Positions 36,051 through 43,089 of a stretch of 64,000 nucleotides of DNA are shown piece by piece (the first letter of the stretch is position 1; each line of letters starts with the position of its first letter). The notes below the pieces were generated by a model that saw nothing but the letters and a program-made list of their open reading frames with translations, made no database searches and was not told the origin of the DNA. Position numbers and translations under genes: made by a program. Origin of the DNA: Kitasatospora aureofaciens (GTDB lineage Bacteria > Actinomycetota > Actinomycetes > Streptomycetales > Streptomycetaceae); contig NZ_JPRF03000020.1 in assembly GCF_001188955.3 (NCBI RefSeq), positions 95,406 through 159,405 on the forward strand, in the 5' to 3' direction.

Positions 36051-38450
36051 GTGGGCGAGTCCCCCGACAGGGTGCTGAGGGACGGCGAGCGGAAGCAGGA
36101 CCGCGAGCGCGAAGGGACCGGTGCGCGGGCTGTCGGTGCGTCAGCCGGGGCCTCCGCCGACGCGTCCGCGGAGGGGTCGGCCGACGCCGCGGCGGAGAGT
36201 GCGGCGGAGACCGGGGCCAAGGCCGCGGCGGAGGCCGAGGTCGAGGCACCCGCCGAGGCGCCCGCTGACGCACCCGCCGAGGCATCCGCCGACACGCCGA
36301 AGGCCGATGCCAAGGGCGGTTCGACCGTACAGCTCCGTGTCCGGGATGTGGACAGCCGGACGACGATGCTGCGGCTGCCGGTGGACAACAAGACCACCGC
36401 GCTCCGGCTGCCCGAGGAACTGCGGAAGCCTACGGGCGATGACAGTTCCGACGGTGCGGCAAGGGAGACGAAGGACTCGCCGAAGGCTGACGGAGCGAAG
36501 GAGGCCGCCGAGCGGCCGCCCGTCGCCGACCCGCGTCTCGCCATGCGGACAGCGGCGGTGGCGGCGGAGAAGGCCGACGGGAAGGCCGACGAGAAGGCTG
36601 CGGAGAAGACCGAGAAGGCCGACGAGAAGGCTGCGGAGAAGACCGGCGGCGCGGCCGACACGCCCGACGCCGACTCCTCCACCGACGCCGACTCCTCCAC
36701 CGACGCCTCCTCGGACACTGACACCGAGGCGGACAGGGACGCCGACACCGCGGCCGACCCCCGCGCCGGCGGTGCCACCGCAACCGTCGTACTGACCAGG
36801 AACGGGCAGCCCGGTCAGAAGGCGGACGAGCCGGGCGAGTCGAATGGGTCTGCTGGGTCTGCCGAGTCGGGCCGGACCGAGAAGCTGGAGAAGCCGGAGC
36901 CGCGTCGCGCCCCCGCGGCCCCCGCCGCCGGGACCGTCCCCGAGCCCCCGGAGCCGGCTCCGGTGCCCGAGCCGACCCCCGTCCCGGAGCCGGTGCCCGA
37001 GCCGACTCCGGCGCCCAGGCCCCTCCCCGAGCCCGAGCCGGCCCCGACTCCGGCCCCTCCACTGCCGCCCGTCCCGCCGCTGCCCCGGCCGGAGCCGCTG
37101 CCCTCCCCGCAGCCCGCTCCCCAGCCGGCGCCGCAGCCGCAGCCCCAGCCCGCTCCCGAGCCCTCGCCCGAGAACACGGCTGAGGCGATGGAGGTCCTGG
37201 CCACCCTCAACGCCCGCCCGGTCACGCCGCTACGGCGTGCGCTCAAGCGGATCACCATCTGGACGGTCTTCCTGGCCGTGGTGCTCGGCGCGGTCGGGGT
37301 GGCCCAGCTGCTGCGCCCGCTGCCGGACGCGAAGGTGCGGATGACGACCGCGGGCAGCTTCAGCTTCTCCGGTGACCCGCTCGACCTCGCCTGGCCGGCC
37401 AAGGGCCAGTCCGCCGCCGAGGTGGTCGGCGTCGGCAGCCTGGGCAGCTCGGGCCAGGAGACGCCGGCCCCGATCGCCAGCGTCACCAAGGTGATGAACG
37501 CCTACCTGATCCTGCAGAAGTTCCCGCTGAAGAAGGGGGAGAGCGGGCCCAAGATCATGGTCGACCCGCAGGCCGCGCAGGAGTCCGGCAACAGCGACGA
37601 GTCCCGGGTCACGCTCACCGCCGGTCAGGAGCTCACCGAGTACCAGGCCCTGGAACTGCTGATGCTGCCGTCCGCCAACAACGTGGCCCGGCTGCTCGCC
37701 CGCTTCCACTCCGGCAGCGAGGAGGCGTTCGTCAAGCAGATGAACGACACCGCGGCCAAGTTCGGCATGACCAACACCATCTACGCCGACCCGGCGGGCT
37801 TCAACGCGGACACCAAGTCCACCGCGAAGGACCAGCTGAAGCTGGCCGAGCAGGTCATGAAGGACGACATCTTCCGGCAGATCGTCTCCACCCCGGACAC
37901 CACGTTCAACAACGTGAAGATCTCCAACACCAACAACCTGATCAACCCGAAGACCGGCGTGATCGGCGTCAAGACCGGCTCCAGCACCCCGGCCGGCGGC
38001 TGCCTGATGTGGGCCGCCTACAAGGAGATCGGCGGCGTGAAGCGGATGATCCTCGGCGTCACCCTGGGCCAGCAGGCCACCTCGCCCAACCCGGGCGACG
38101 GCATCCTGCCCACTGTGCTCAAGGTCAGCGGCAAGCAGATCCAGGCCGCGCAGAACGGGCTGACCGGCCAGACCGTGGTGAAGAAGGGCGACGTCGTCGG
38201 CACGGTGGACGACGGCCTCGGCGGCAAGGTCCCGGTCGTCGCGACCAAGGACCTCGTGGTGGCCGGCTTCCCGGGCGTCACCGGCACGATCACCCTGGAC
38301 CCGACCCCGCTCCACCACAACGAGAAGGCGGGCAAGGAGATCGGCTCCCTGCGCGTGGGTTCCGGCGACAGCAAGTCGGAGGTTCCGGTGGCCCTCCAGT
38401 CCGACCTCAACCCGCCGTCCATCCAGTCCCGCCTGCTGCGCCTCCTCTGA
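36051..38450 (+). CDS. D-alanyl-D-alanine carboxypeptidase (S11) with long disordered cytoplasmic domain
   Basis: 799 residues. The first 395 are low-complexity: Ala/Glu/Asp-rich with repeated ADEKAAEKT units and DADSST repeats, then a Pro-rich stretch (about residues 295-373) of PEPTPVPEPV type. One membrane helix (about residues 401-420, TVFLAVVLGAVGVAQLL) follows, then the extracytoplasmic S11 penicillin-binding domain. Its motifs are SVTK (Ser477, Lys480), SANN (Ser541, Asn543) and KTG (641-643). The enzyme trims the terminal D-Ala of stem peptides. GTG 36051 matches the conserved VGESPDR beginning, although GAGGAG is about 12 bases away. Typical family members are about 400 residues, so half of this protein is extra. 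Confidence 0.9.
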   Translation: MGESPDRVLRDGERKQDREREGTGARAVGASAGASADASAEGSADAAAESAAETGAKAAAEAEVEAPAEAPADAPAEASADTPKADAKGGSTVQLRVRDVDSRTTMLRLPVDNKTTALRLPEELRKPTGDDSSDGAARETKDSPKADGAKEAAERPPVADPRLAMRTAAVAAEKADGKADEKAAEKTEKADEKAAEKTGGAADTPDADSSTDADSSTDASSDTDTEADRDADTAADPRAGGATATVVLTRNGQPGQKADEPGESNGSAGSAESGRTEKLEKPEPRRAPAAPAAGTVPEPPEPAPVPEPTPVPEPVPEPTPAPRPLPEPEPAPTPAPPLPPVPPLPRPEPLPSPQPAPQPAPQPQPQPAPEPSPENTAEAMEVLATLNARPVTPLRRALKRITIWTVFLAVVLGAVGVAQLLRPLPDAKVRMTTAGSFSFSGDPLDLAWPAKGQSAAEVVGVGSLGSSGQETPAPIASVTKVMNAYLILQKFPLKKGESGPKIMVDPQAAQESGNSDESRVTLTAGQELTEYQALELLMLPSANNVARLLARFHSGSEEAFVKQMNDTAAKFGMTNTIYADPAGFNADTKSTAKDQLKLAEQVMKDDIFRQIVSTPDTTFNNVKISNTNNLINPKTGVIGVKTGSSTPAGGCLMWAAYKEIGGVKRMILGVTLGQQATSPNPGDGILPTVLKVSGKQIQAAQNGLTGQTVVKKGDVVGTVDDGLGGKVPVVATKDLVVAGFPGVTGTITLDPTPLHHNEKAGKEIGSLRVGSGDSKSEVPVALQSDLNPPSIQSRLLRLL

Positions 38451-38476
38451 GCCCTGACCTCCCCCTCCCCGACCCC

Positions 38477-38509
38477 GAAGGGGGAGCCGGCCCACCCGGC
38501 TCCCCCTTC
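38477..38509 (+). terminator. Hairpin terminator of the carboxypeptidase gene
   Basis: Perfect 14-base arms (38477-38490 and 38496-38509) with a five-base loop, 26 bases after the stop. Confidence 0.82.
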
Positions 38510-38570
38510 ACCGCCCCCGGCCCATCCCCGATCCGGTACGCTGTGAACGGCCTGGTCACCGACCGGCCGC

Positions 38571-38643
38571 GCCTCAGTAGCTCAGGGGATAGAGCACGGC
38601 TCTCCTAAAGCCGGTGTCGCAGGTTCGATTCCTGTCTGGGGCA
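38571..38643 (+). tRNA. tRNA-Arg (anticodon CCT)
   Basis: 73 bases that fold fully. Acceptor GCCTCAG pairs with CTGGGGC (one G-T), the D arm is GCTC/GAGC, the anticodon stem CGGCT/AGCCG encloses CTCCTAA with anticodon CCT (reads AGG), and the T arm is GCAGG TTCGATT CCTGT. The discriminator base is A. CCA is not encoded. A terminator hairpin follows within 20 bases. Confidence 0.95.
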
Positions 38644-38659
38644 CAGCAGAACCGCAGCT

Positions 38660-38697
38660 CGCAGGCCCTCCTCCCACCCCGGGACGGAGGGCCTGCG
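38660..38697 (+). terminator. Hairpin terminator of tRNA-Arg
   Basis: Perfect 12-base arms (38660-38671 and 38686-38697) with a 14-base loop, followed by ATTTC. It lies between the tRNA and the convergent PAP2 gene and may also serve the latter. Confidence 0.78.
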
Positions 38698-38732
38698 GCA
38701 TTTCGGGGAGTGGTTCGCCGCGGTTCGCGGTC

Positions 38733-39707
38733 TCAGCGGACCGGCGCGTCCGGACGGTCGGCCGGGTCGTCCCTGCCGGGCACGTCCGACTCGGCACCGG
38801 CCGGCGGGCCGTCGTCCAGCGGGTCGTGGTTCCGTGGGTCGGCGTTCCGTGGGTCGGCGTTCCGTGGGTCGGCGTTCCGTGGGTCGCCGGCCGGCGCGCC
38901 ACGATCCGACGGGCCGTCGCTCGAGGGTCCGTCGTCCAACGGGCCGTCGGGGCGGGGAGTGCGGTCGTAGGGCACGATGACCCGCTGGACCCGGGGCCTG
39001 GTGCGCCAGTTGACCCGTCGTACGTCACGGGCCAGTGCGCCCGGGCGCCAGAGCTCGATCGCGGCCGTGACGACTCCCAGCACGACGCCGGCGGCCAGCC
39101 AGCCCGCCAGCACGTCGCTGGGCCAGTGCACCCCGAGGGCGGTGCGGGTCCACCCGATGGTCAGCACCGTCGCCGCGGCCACCGCGCAGGCGGCGGTACG
39201 GCCGCGGCGTTGGACCCGGTACCAGAGCAGGCCGACCAGGACGGCGCAGGTGATCGCCGAGGCCATCGCGTGTCCGGAGGGGAAGGCCGGGCCGCCGGCG
39301 TGCGCGACCGGGTCGGAAAAGGCGGGCCGCTGCCGGCCGACGGCCAGCTTGAGCGCCCACTGGGCGCCCCAGCCGACCAGTGCCTGGGCGGCCACCCAGC
39401 CGGCCAGCACCCGGGCGCCGATCAGCCAGAGCCAGGCGGCCGCGATGCCCAGCAGTGCACGCATCGTGACCGGTCCGCCGATGTCGGAGAGGGTCTGCAC
39501 CGCGGCGGTCCAGATCCGGTGATCCCGTGCGTAGTCGTGGAGTTCGCTGGTCCAGTCCTGGTCGAACTGGTACAGGGGGTGCCAGCGGCCCGTCACCAGC
39601 GTCGCCAGGAGGCAGAACAGCGCGGCGCAGCCCAGCGCGAGCGACGCGTCCCGAAGGAGGCGACGCTGACGCACAGTGACGGAGGTCGTGCTGTTGGTCA
39701 GGTGCAT
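38733..39707 (-). CDS. PAP2-family membrane phosphatase
   Basis: 324 residues with six membrane segments and the three phosphatase motifs: KLAVGRQRPAF (Lys-x6-Arg-Pro), PSGH, and RTALGVHWPSD (Arg-x5-His). It probably dephosphorylates a lipid pyrophosphate such as undecaprenyl or phosphatidyl species. ATG 39707 (MHLTNSTTS) has GGAAGG upstream; an ATG 20 codons earlier lacks one. The C-terminal 90 residues form a hydrophilic Asp/Pro/Arg/Gly tail including four successive ADPRN units encoded by a DNA tandem repeat. Confidence 0.9.
   Translation of the reverse strand: MHLTNSTTSVTVRQRRLLRDASLALGCAALFCLLATLVTGRWHPLYQFDQDWTSELHDYARDHRIWTAAVQTLSDIGGPVTMRALLGIAAAWLWLIGARVLAGWVAAQALVGWGAQWALKLAVGRQRPAFSDPVAHAGGPAFPSGHAMASAITCAVLVGLLWYRVQRRGRTAACAVAAATVLTIGWTRTALGVHWPSDVLAGWLAAGVVLGVVTAAIELWRPGALARDVRRVNWRTRPRVQRVIVPYDRTPRPDGPLDDGPSSDGPSDRGAPAGDPRNADPRNADPRNADPRNHDPLDDGPPAGAESDVPGRDDPADRPDAPVR
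38831..38890. repeat. 15-bp in-frame tandem repeat inside the PAP2 gene
   Basis: Three exact copies of TCCGTGGGTCGGCGT plus a fourth diverging copy. The length is a multiple of three, so copy-number change alters only the disordered tail of the phosphatase (NADPR units). Confidence 0.85.
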
Positions 39708-40130
39708 GCCTGGTACCTTCCCAGCGTCCTGCGCCGATCGGGAGCCGGGGTGATAGCGATTTGGCATCTTTTGTGCGGAGGACCTGCGTACGCCGGGGTG
39801 TGGGTGCGGGCGGAAGCCGGGCGGCGCACGGGAACGCGGGCGATCGCCAAACTGTTCAACGAAGGGGCGGCGGTTGCGTGTGCGGCCGGTGAAGAAGCGC
39901 TCGACAGGCAGTCGCGAACGGGCACTTCACGTGTTCGTCCGGTCACGCGGTGTCCAAACTCGGAGTGAAAACCGGCAGGATACTGCATCGGCGGGAAGAA
40001 TCTGAGCGACTTGGGAATGTTGTCCGGAATCTGTTCGTTGGATCGTTACGTGTGAGCCCCTCGGGGCCCGCACTTCTTGCCCTCGGGGCAGGCAGGCAGA
40101 CCTCGGCAAATTCCAGCAAAGGGAGCAAGC
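39708..40130. other. 423-bp promoter region upstream of the sigma factor gene
   Basis: Divergent region between PAP2 and the HrdD-like gene. It holds a candidate ECF-type promoter (40014-40039), and the sequence 40000-40050 is distinctly less GC-rich than its surroundings. No gene is supported; open frames on either strand lack family resemblance. Confidence 0.6.
40014..40039 (+). promoter_or_regulatory. ECF (SigE-type) promoter motif for the sigma factor gene
   Basis: GGAATG at 40014-40019 and CGTT at 40036-40039 are separated by 16 bases, close to the GGAAC-N16-CGTT pattern of SigE-class ECF promoters. hrdD of S. coelicolor is known to be transcribed from ECF-dependent promoters, which makes the match more credible. 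The -35 has T where C is preferred. Confidence 0.45.
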
Positions 40131-41102
40131 ATGGCCACCCGTGCCGTCGTTCGCGACAGGGCCGACCGGACTCGCGCGGCCCGCCCGACCAACCTTGAGG
40201 CCGATCGCGATCTGGTCGGTATGTACCTCGACGAGATCGCCAGGACGCCCCTGCTCGATGCTGCCGAGGAGGTCGAGCTCTCGCTGCGGATCGAGGCCGG
40301 CGTGTACGCCCAGCACATGCTGGACGAGGGCGAACTCCCCGACGGCGTCACGCGCGAGGAGCTGGAGGCGATAGCCGCCGACGCCGAGCGCGCCAAGGAC
40401 GTCTTCATCCGCTCGAACCTCCGTCTGGTCGTGGCGGTCGCCCGCCGCTACCCGCGCAGTGGCCTGCCGCTGCTGGACCTCATCCAGGAGGGCAACGCCG
40501 GCCTGGTGCGCGCCGTCGAGAAGTTCGACTACGCCAAGGGCTTCAAGTTCTCCACCTACGCGACGTGGTGGATCCGGCAGGCGATCACCCGCTCGATCGC
40601 CGACCAGTCCCGCACGATCCGGCTGCCCGTGCACCTGGTCGAGGAGCTCGGCCGGATCCGCCGGGTGCAGCGCGAGAAGTCCAAGGAACTGGGCCGCGAG
40701 GCGGAGCCGGCCGAGATCGCGGCCGAGCTGGACACCACCGAGGCCCGGATCAAGGACGTGCTGGACTGGGCGCGGGACCCGGTCAGCCTCAACATGTCGG
40801 TCGACGACGAGGGCGAGACCCAGTTCGGTGACCTGGTGGAGGACACCGGGGCGACGTCCCCGGAGGACGCCGTGATGGTCATGCTCCGCCGCGAGGAACT
40901 GGACGACCTGATCGGGCGGCTGGACGACCGCACGGCCTCGATCATCCGCTCCCGCTACGGCATGGAGGACGGCCGGGAGCGCACCCTCACCGAGGTGGGC
41001 AAGCAGCACGGACTCACCCGCGAGCGGATCCGTCAGATCGAGAAGCACGCGCTGGCCGAACTGAAGAAGATCGCCGACCACGCGGGCTTCGAAGCCGCCT
41101 GA
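40131..41102 (+). CDS. hrdD: RNA polymerase sigma-70 factor, HrdD-like (group 2)
   Basis: 323 residues with sigma regions 1.2-4.2 and no long region 1.1, so it is not the essential HrdB. DRDLVGMYLDEIARTPLLDA is region 1.2, FIRSNLRLVVAVARRYPRSG through FDYAKGFKFSTYATWWIRQA is region 2, VEELGRIRRVQREKSKELGR is region 3, and LTEVGKQHGLTRERIRQIEK is region 4.2. The MATRAV start and overall length agree with HrdD as I know it. ATG 40131 follows AAAGGGAGCAAGC. A SigE-type promoter motif lies about 100 bases upstream. Assignment among HrdA, HrdC and HrdD is from memory of the sequences. Confidence 0.9.
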   Translation: MATRAVVRDRADRTRAARPTNLEADRDLVGMYLDEIARTPLLDAAEEVELSLRIEAGVYAQHMLDEGELPDGVTREELEAIAADAERAKDVFIRSNLRLVVAVARRYPRSGLPLLDLIQEGNAGLVRAVEKFDYAKGFKFSTYATWWIRQAITRSIADQSRTIRLPVHLVEELGRIRRVQREKSKELGREAEPAEIAAELDTTEARIKDVLDWARDPVSLNMSVDDEGETQFGDLVEDTGATSPEDAVMVMLRREELDDLIGRLDDRTASIIRSRYGMEDGRERTLTEVGKQHGLTRERIRQIEKHALAELKKIADHAGFEAA

Positions 41103-41238
41103 CGGTCGGCGGCCGAGGTCGACCACCCGGGCCTTGGTGCGGAGCGCTCCGCATCGGGGCCCGTGGCGCGTCGCGGGCCTCTTAGGCTGGAGGGACGGGT
41201 CGGGCTGTGAACAGGGGACCGGCAGGGGAGTGGACGGA

Positions 41239-41547
41239 GTGGACAGGGTGAGCGAGCGGCGACAGGAACAGGGGCCGGGAGAGCAGGGCCAGGGAGAGCA
41301 GGGGCACGGAGGGCAGGGCCGGGAGGAGCAGGACCGGCGGCAGCCGAAGGCCCAGGGCACTCCGGCCGAGGCGAAGGCCCAGGCCGAGGGCACAGCGAAG
41401 GCCCGTCTGGTCTTCCGCGACCCCCTGGACCAGCAGTCCCGGGACGACACCGACGCCGGTTGGGGTGACCGCCCCGGTGCCGGGGAGAGCGGTGGACGGG
41501 GGCTGGACTGGTACCTGAGCCAGCGCCCGCCGCACCACGGTGACTAG
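41239..41547 (+). CDS. Small hydrophilic protein, Gln/Gly/Glu-rich
   Basis: 102 residues from GTG 41239 (GGGGAG eight bases upstream); GTGs at 41230 and 41248 are also possible. The N-terminal half is a degenerate repeat of GEQGQ/GHGGQG units and the C-terminal half is more ordered (ARLVFRDPLDQQSRDD, GLDWYLSQRPPHHGD). The RPPHH ending and the position between the sigma factor and mscL recall conserved streptomycete small proteins, but no function is known to me. It is convergent with mscL, 26 bases apart. Confidence 0.5.
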   Translation: MDRVSERRQEQGPGEQGQGEQGHGGQGREEQDRRQPKAQGTPAEAKAQAEGTAKARLVFRDPLDQQSRDDTDAGWGDRPGAGESGGRGLDWYLSQRPPHHGD

Positions 41548-41573
41548 CGAGCAGTAACGGGTAGCGGGAGGGT

Positions 41574-41990
41574 CTAGCGCGCCGTGACCAGCGCGTCGCG
41601 GATCTCGGTCAGCAGTTGGACCTCCTTGGCCTCGGCCTCGGCCGCCTCCTCGACGACGGTCTTCCGCCTGGCCGCCATCCGGTTCATCGGCACGATCAGG
41701 ACGAAGTAGACGACGGCGGCGGTGATCAGGAACTGCAGGGCGGCGCTGAGCACCGACCCCCACAGGATGAGGACTCCGGACGTGACCTCACCGGTGCCGC
41801 TCACCTCGCACGGCCCCTTGAGGCAGGAACTGTAGGACGCCAGGTCCTTCGTCCCGAACGCGCCGACGATCGGATTGATGACGCCCTTGACGAAGGCGTT
41901 GACGATGTTGGTGAAGGCCGCGCCGATGACCACGGCGACGGCGAGTTCGACGACATTTCCCCGCAGCAGGAATTCCTTGAAGCCTTTCAT
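41574..41990 (-). CDS. mscL: Large-conductance mechanosensitive channel MscL
   Basis: 138 residues with the MscL signature at the start: MKGFKEFLLRGNVVELAVAV, VIGAAFTNIVNAFVKGVINP (TM1 and pore), a periplasmic loop with two cysteines (SSCLKGPCEVSG), and TM2 near residues 70-95 (LQFLITAAVVYFVLIVPMNR). A charged C-terminal helix (VVEEAAEAEAKEVQLLTEIR) completes the pentameric bundle. It releases solutes on osmotic downshock. The paired loop cysteines are not in E. coli MscL. Confidence 0.95.
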   Translation of the reverse strand: MKGFKEFLLRGNVVELAVAVVIGAAFTNIVNAFVKGVINPIVGAFGTKDLASYSSCLKGPCEVSGTGEVTSGVLILWGSVLSAALQFLITAAVVYFVLIVPMNRMAARRKTVVEEAAEAEAKEVQLLTEIRDALVTAR

Positions 41991-42020
41991 GCCGCCTCGA
42001 ACGACGAAGTCGTTCCTCGG

Positions 42021-42293
42021 TTACGGGTGATCCTCCGGAATCCGGGATTGACAACCCGTACGGCCCACCGCGCCCTCGGAGGGCGGTGGCAGCCCGGCCC
42101 GCGCGGGCCCGAGCGCGAGCGCCGCGGCCACCGCGAGCAGCACCAGCGCGGGCACCCCGGCCCGTCGGCGGACGGCTCGCCGCCAACGGTGCCACCCGCC
42201 GCACCCGCGTCTGATCGGCGGGAAGCTCGGCACCTCCTGTCGGGGCGGCACGGTGGGTGCGGGCAGCGGAACGGACAGGCTCACGGTCGTCAT
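42021..42293 (-). CDS. Small membrane-anchored protein, possible truncated RcpC-like protein
   Basis: 90 residues: a Pro-rich head, a strongly basic segment (WHRWRRAVRRRAG) and one hydrophobic helix (VPALVLLAVAAALALG), then only 29 residues to the stop. The ATG at 42293 has GGAGG seven bases upstream, so it is probably translated. Streptomycete genes at this place between fmdB and mscL often encode a SAF/RcpC-type protein with a similar head and a further 100-150 residue domain; here that domain is missing and mscL begins 30 bases on. Truncation is an inference from memory. Confidence 0.55.
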   Translation of the reverse strand: MTTVSLSVPLPAPTVPPRQEVPSFPPIRRGCGGWHRWRRAVRRRAGVPALVLLAVAAALALGPARAGLPPPSEGAVGRTGCQSRIPEDHP

Positions 42294-42395
42294 CGGGGGA
42301 CCTCCGGATTCGCTCGGTCACCGTGCGGTCGGCACCGCCGGGTGACCCACACGATGCGCGCATCCGCCGCCGCCGGAAAGCCGGTTCCCACAACC

Positions 42396-42422
42396 TGTGG
42401 AAAACTCCGCCCCTGTGGACAA
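42396..42422 (-). promoter_or_regulatory. Pair of DnaA-box-like nonamers
   Basis: On the minus strand TTGTCCACA (42414-42422) equals the preferred Streptomyces DnaA box, and TTTTCCACA (42396-42404) differs by one base. They share orientation and lie 18 bases apart. No dnaA, dnaN or parAB is nearby, so this is not oriC. Confidence 0.5.
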
Positions 42423-42555
42423 CTTCGTACACTCACACGAGTGAGACCGACCTCCGAGAACTGACGAACGTCGCGCGGGGACCCCGCGCGGAACCACGGC
42501 ACCGGACCACGGCACCGGACCACGGAGCGGCGCGGGACCACCGCAAGAACGTGGA

Positions 42556-42596
42556 AAGGCCCGTCGCCCCCGCGCGAAGCGGGGCCGACGGGCCTT
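42556..42596 (-). terminator. Hairpin terminator of the FmdB gene
   Basis: AAGGCCCGTCG (42556-42566) and its complement (42586-42596), extended inward by CCCC/GGGG with one bulged base, 45 bases beyond the minus-strand stop. Confidence 0.8.
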
Positions 42597-42640
42597 CCCG
42601 TGATGCCTCGGAAGCTCCCGGAAACCCCCGGGAGTCGAGC

Positions 42641-42964
42641 TCAGCTCGCGGCCGGAGCCGGGCTGCTGGACGAGCTGGACGAGTTGGAAGCGCTCGACGA
42701 GCTCGAAGGACCGGAAGCGCTCGACGAGCCCGACGTCGTCGACGACGTCGAGGAGCCGGCGGACGAACCCACCGAGCTGCTGGAGGACGAGCGGCTGTCG
42801 GTCCGGTAGAAGCCCGAGCCCTTGAACACGACGCCCACGGCCGAGAAGACCTTGCGGAGCCGTCCCTGGCAGTCGGGGCACGTGGTCAGCGCCTCGTCGG
42901 TGAACTTCTGCACCGCCTCCAGGCCGTTGCCGCACTCGGTGCACTGGTACTGGTACGTGGGCAC
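42641..42964 (-). CDS. FmdB-family zinc-ribbon protein with Ser-rich tail
   Basis: 107 residues. The N-terminal 45 form a zinc ribbon, VPTYQYQCTECGNGLEAVQK and TTCPDCQGRLRKVFSAVGVV, with four cysteines in two Cys-x2-Cys pairs. GFYRTDSRSSSSSS begins a low-complexity Ser/Gly/Thr/Ala tail of about 45 residues. The family is named after an amide-urea regulator of Methylophilus, but its role in actinobacteria is unclear. The GTG at 42964 has AGGAGG seven bases upstream. Confidence 0.9.
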   Translation of the reverse strand: MPTYQYQCTECGNGLEAVQKFTDEALTTCPDCQGRLRKVFSAVGVVFKGSGFYRTDSRSSSSSSVGSSAGSSTSSTTSGSSSASGPSSSSSASNSSSSSSSPAPAAS

Positions 42965-43089
42965 TTGTCTTCCTCCTGGCACTCTCGCCTGATGAGTGCT
43001 AACGATGGTCAATGATGCGGTATTCCGTTGGATCAGTCCAGCGAATCCGGTGTGAGATGCGCCGGTACGGGCCGCGTTCGACCGCTCGC

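Larger units (their letters stand above)
42294..42640. other. 347-bp intergenic region with DnaA boxes and a terminator
   Basis: Lies between the small membrane protein (start 42293, minus) and the FmdB gene (stop 42641, minus). It holds the FmdB terminator (42556-42596), two DnaA-box-like nonamers (42396-42422) and a repeated CACGGCACCGGAC unit near 42495-42525. No gene is supported. Confidence 0.55.

Noticed and set aside
38571..38643. tRNA-Arg as integration site of a mobile element
   Set aside because: No integrase, no direct repeat of the tRNA 3' end and no compositional break are seen on either side.
42396..42422. Chromosomal oriC
   Set aside because: Only two boxes and none of the usual origin neighbours (dnaA, dnaN, recF, rpmH).
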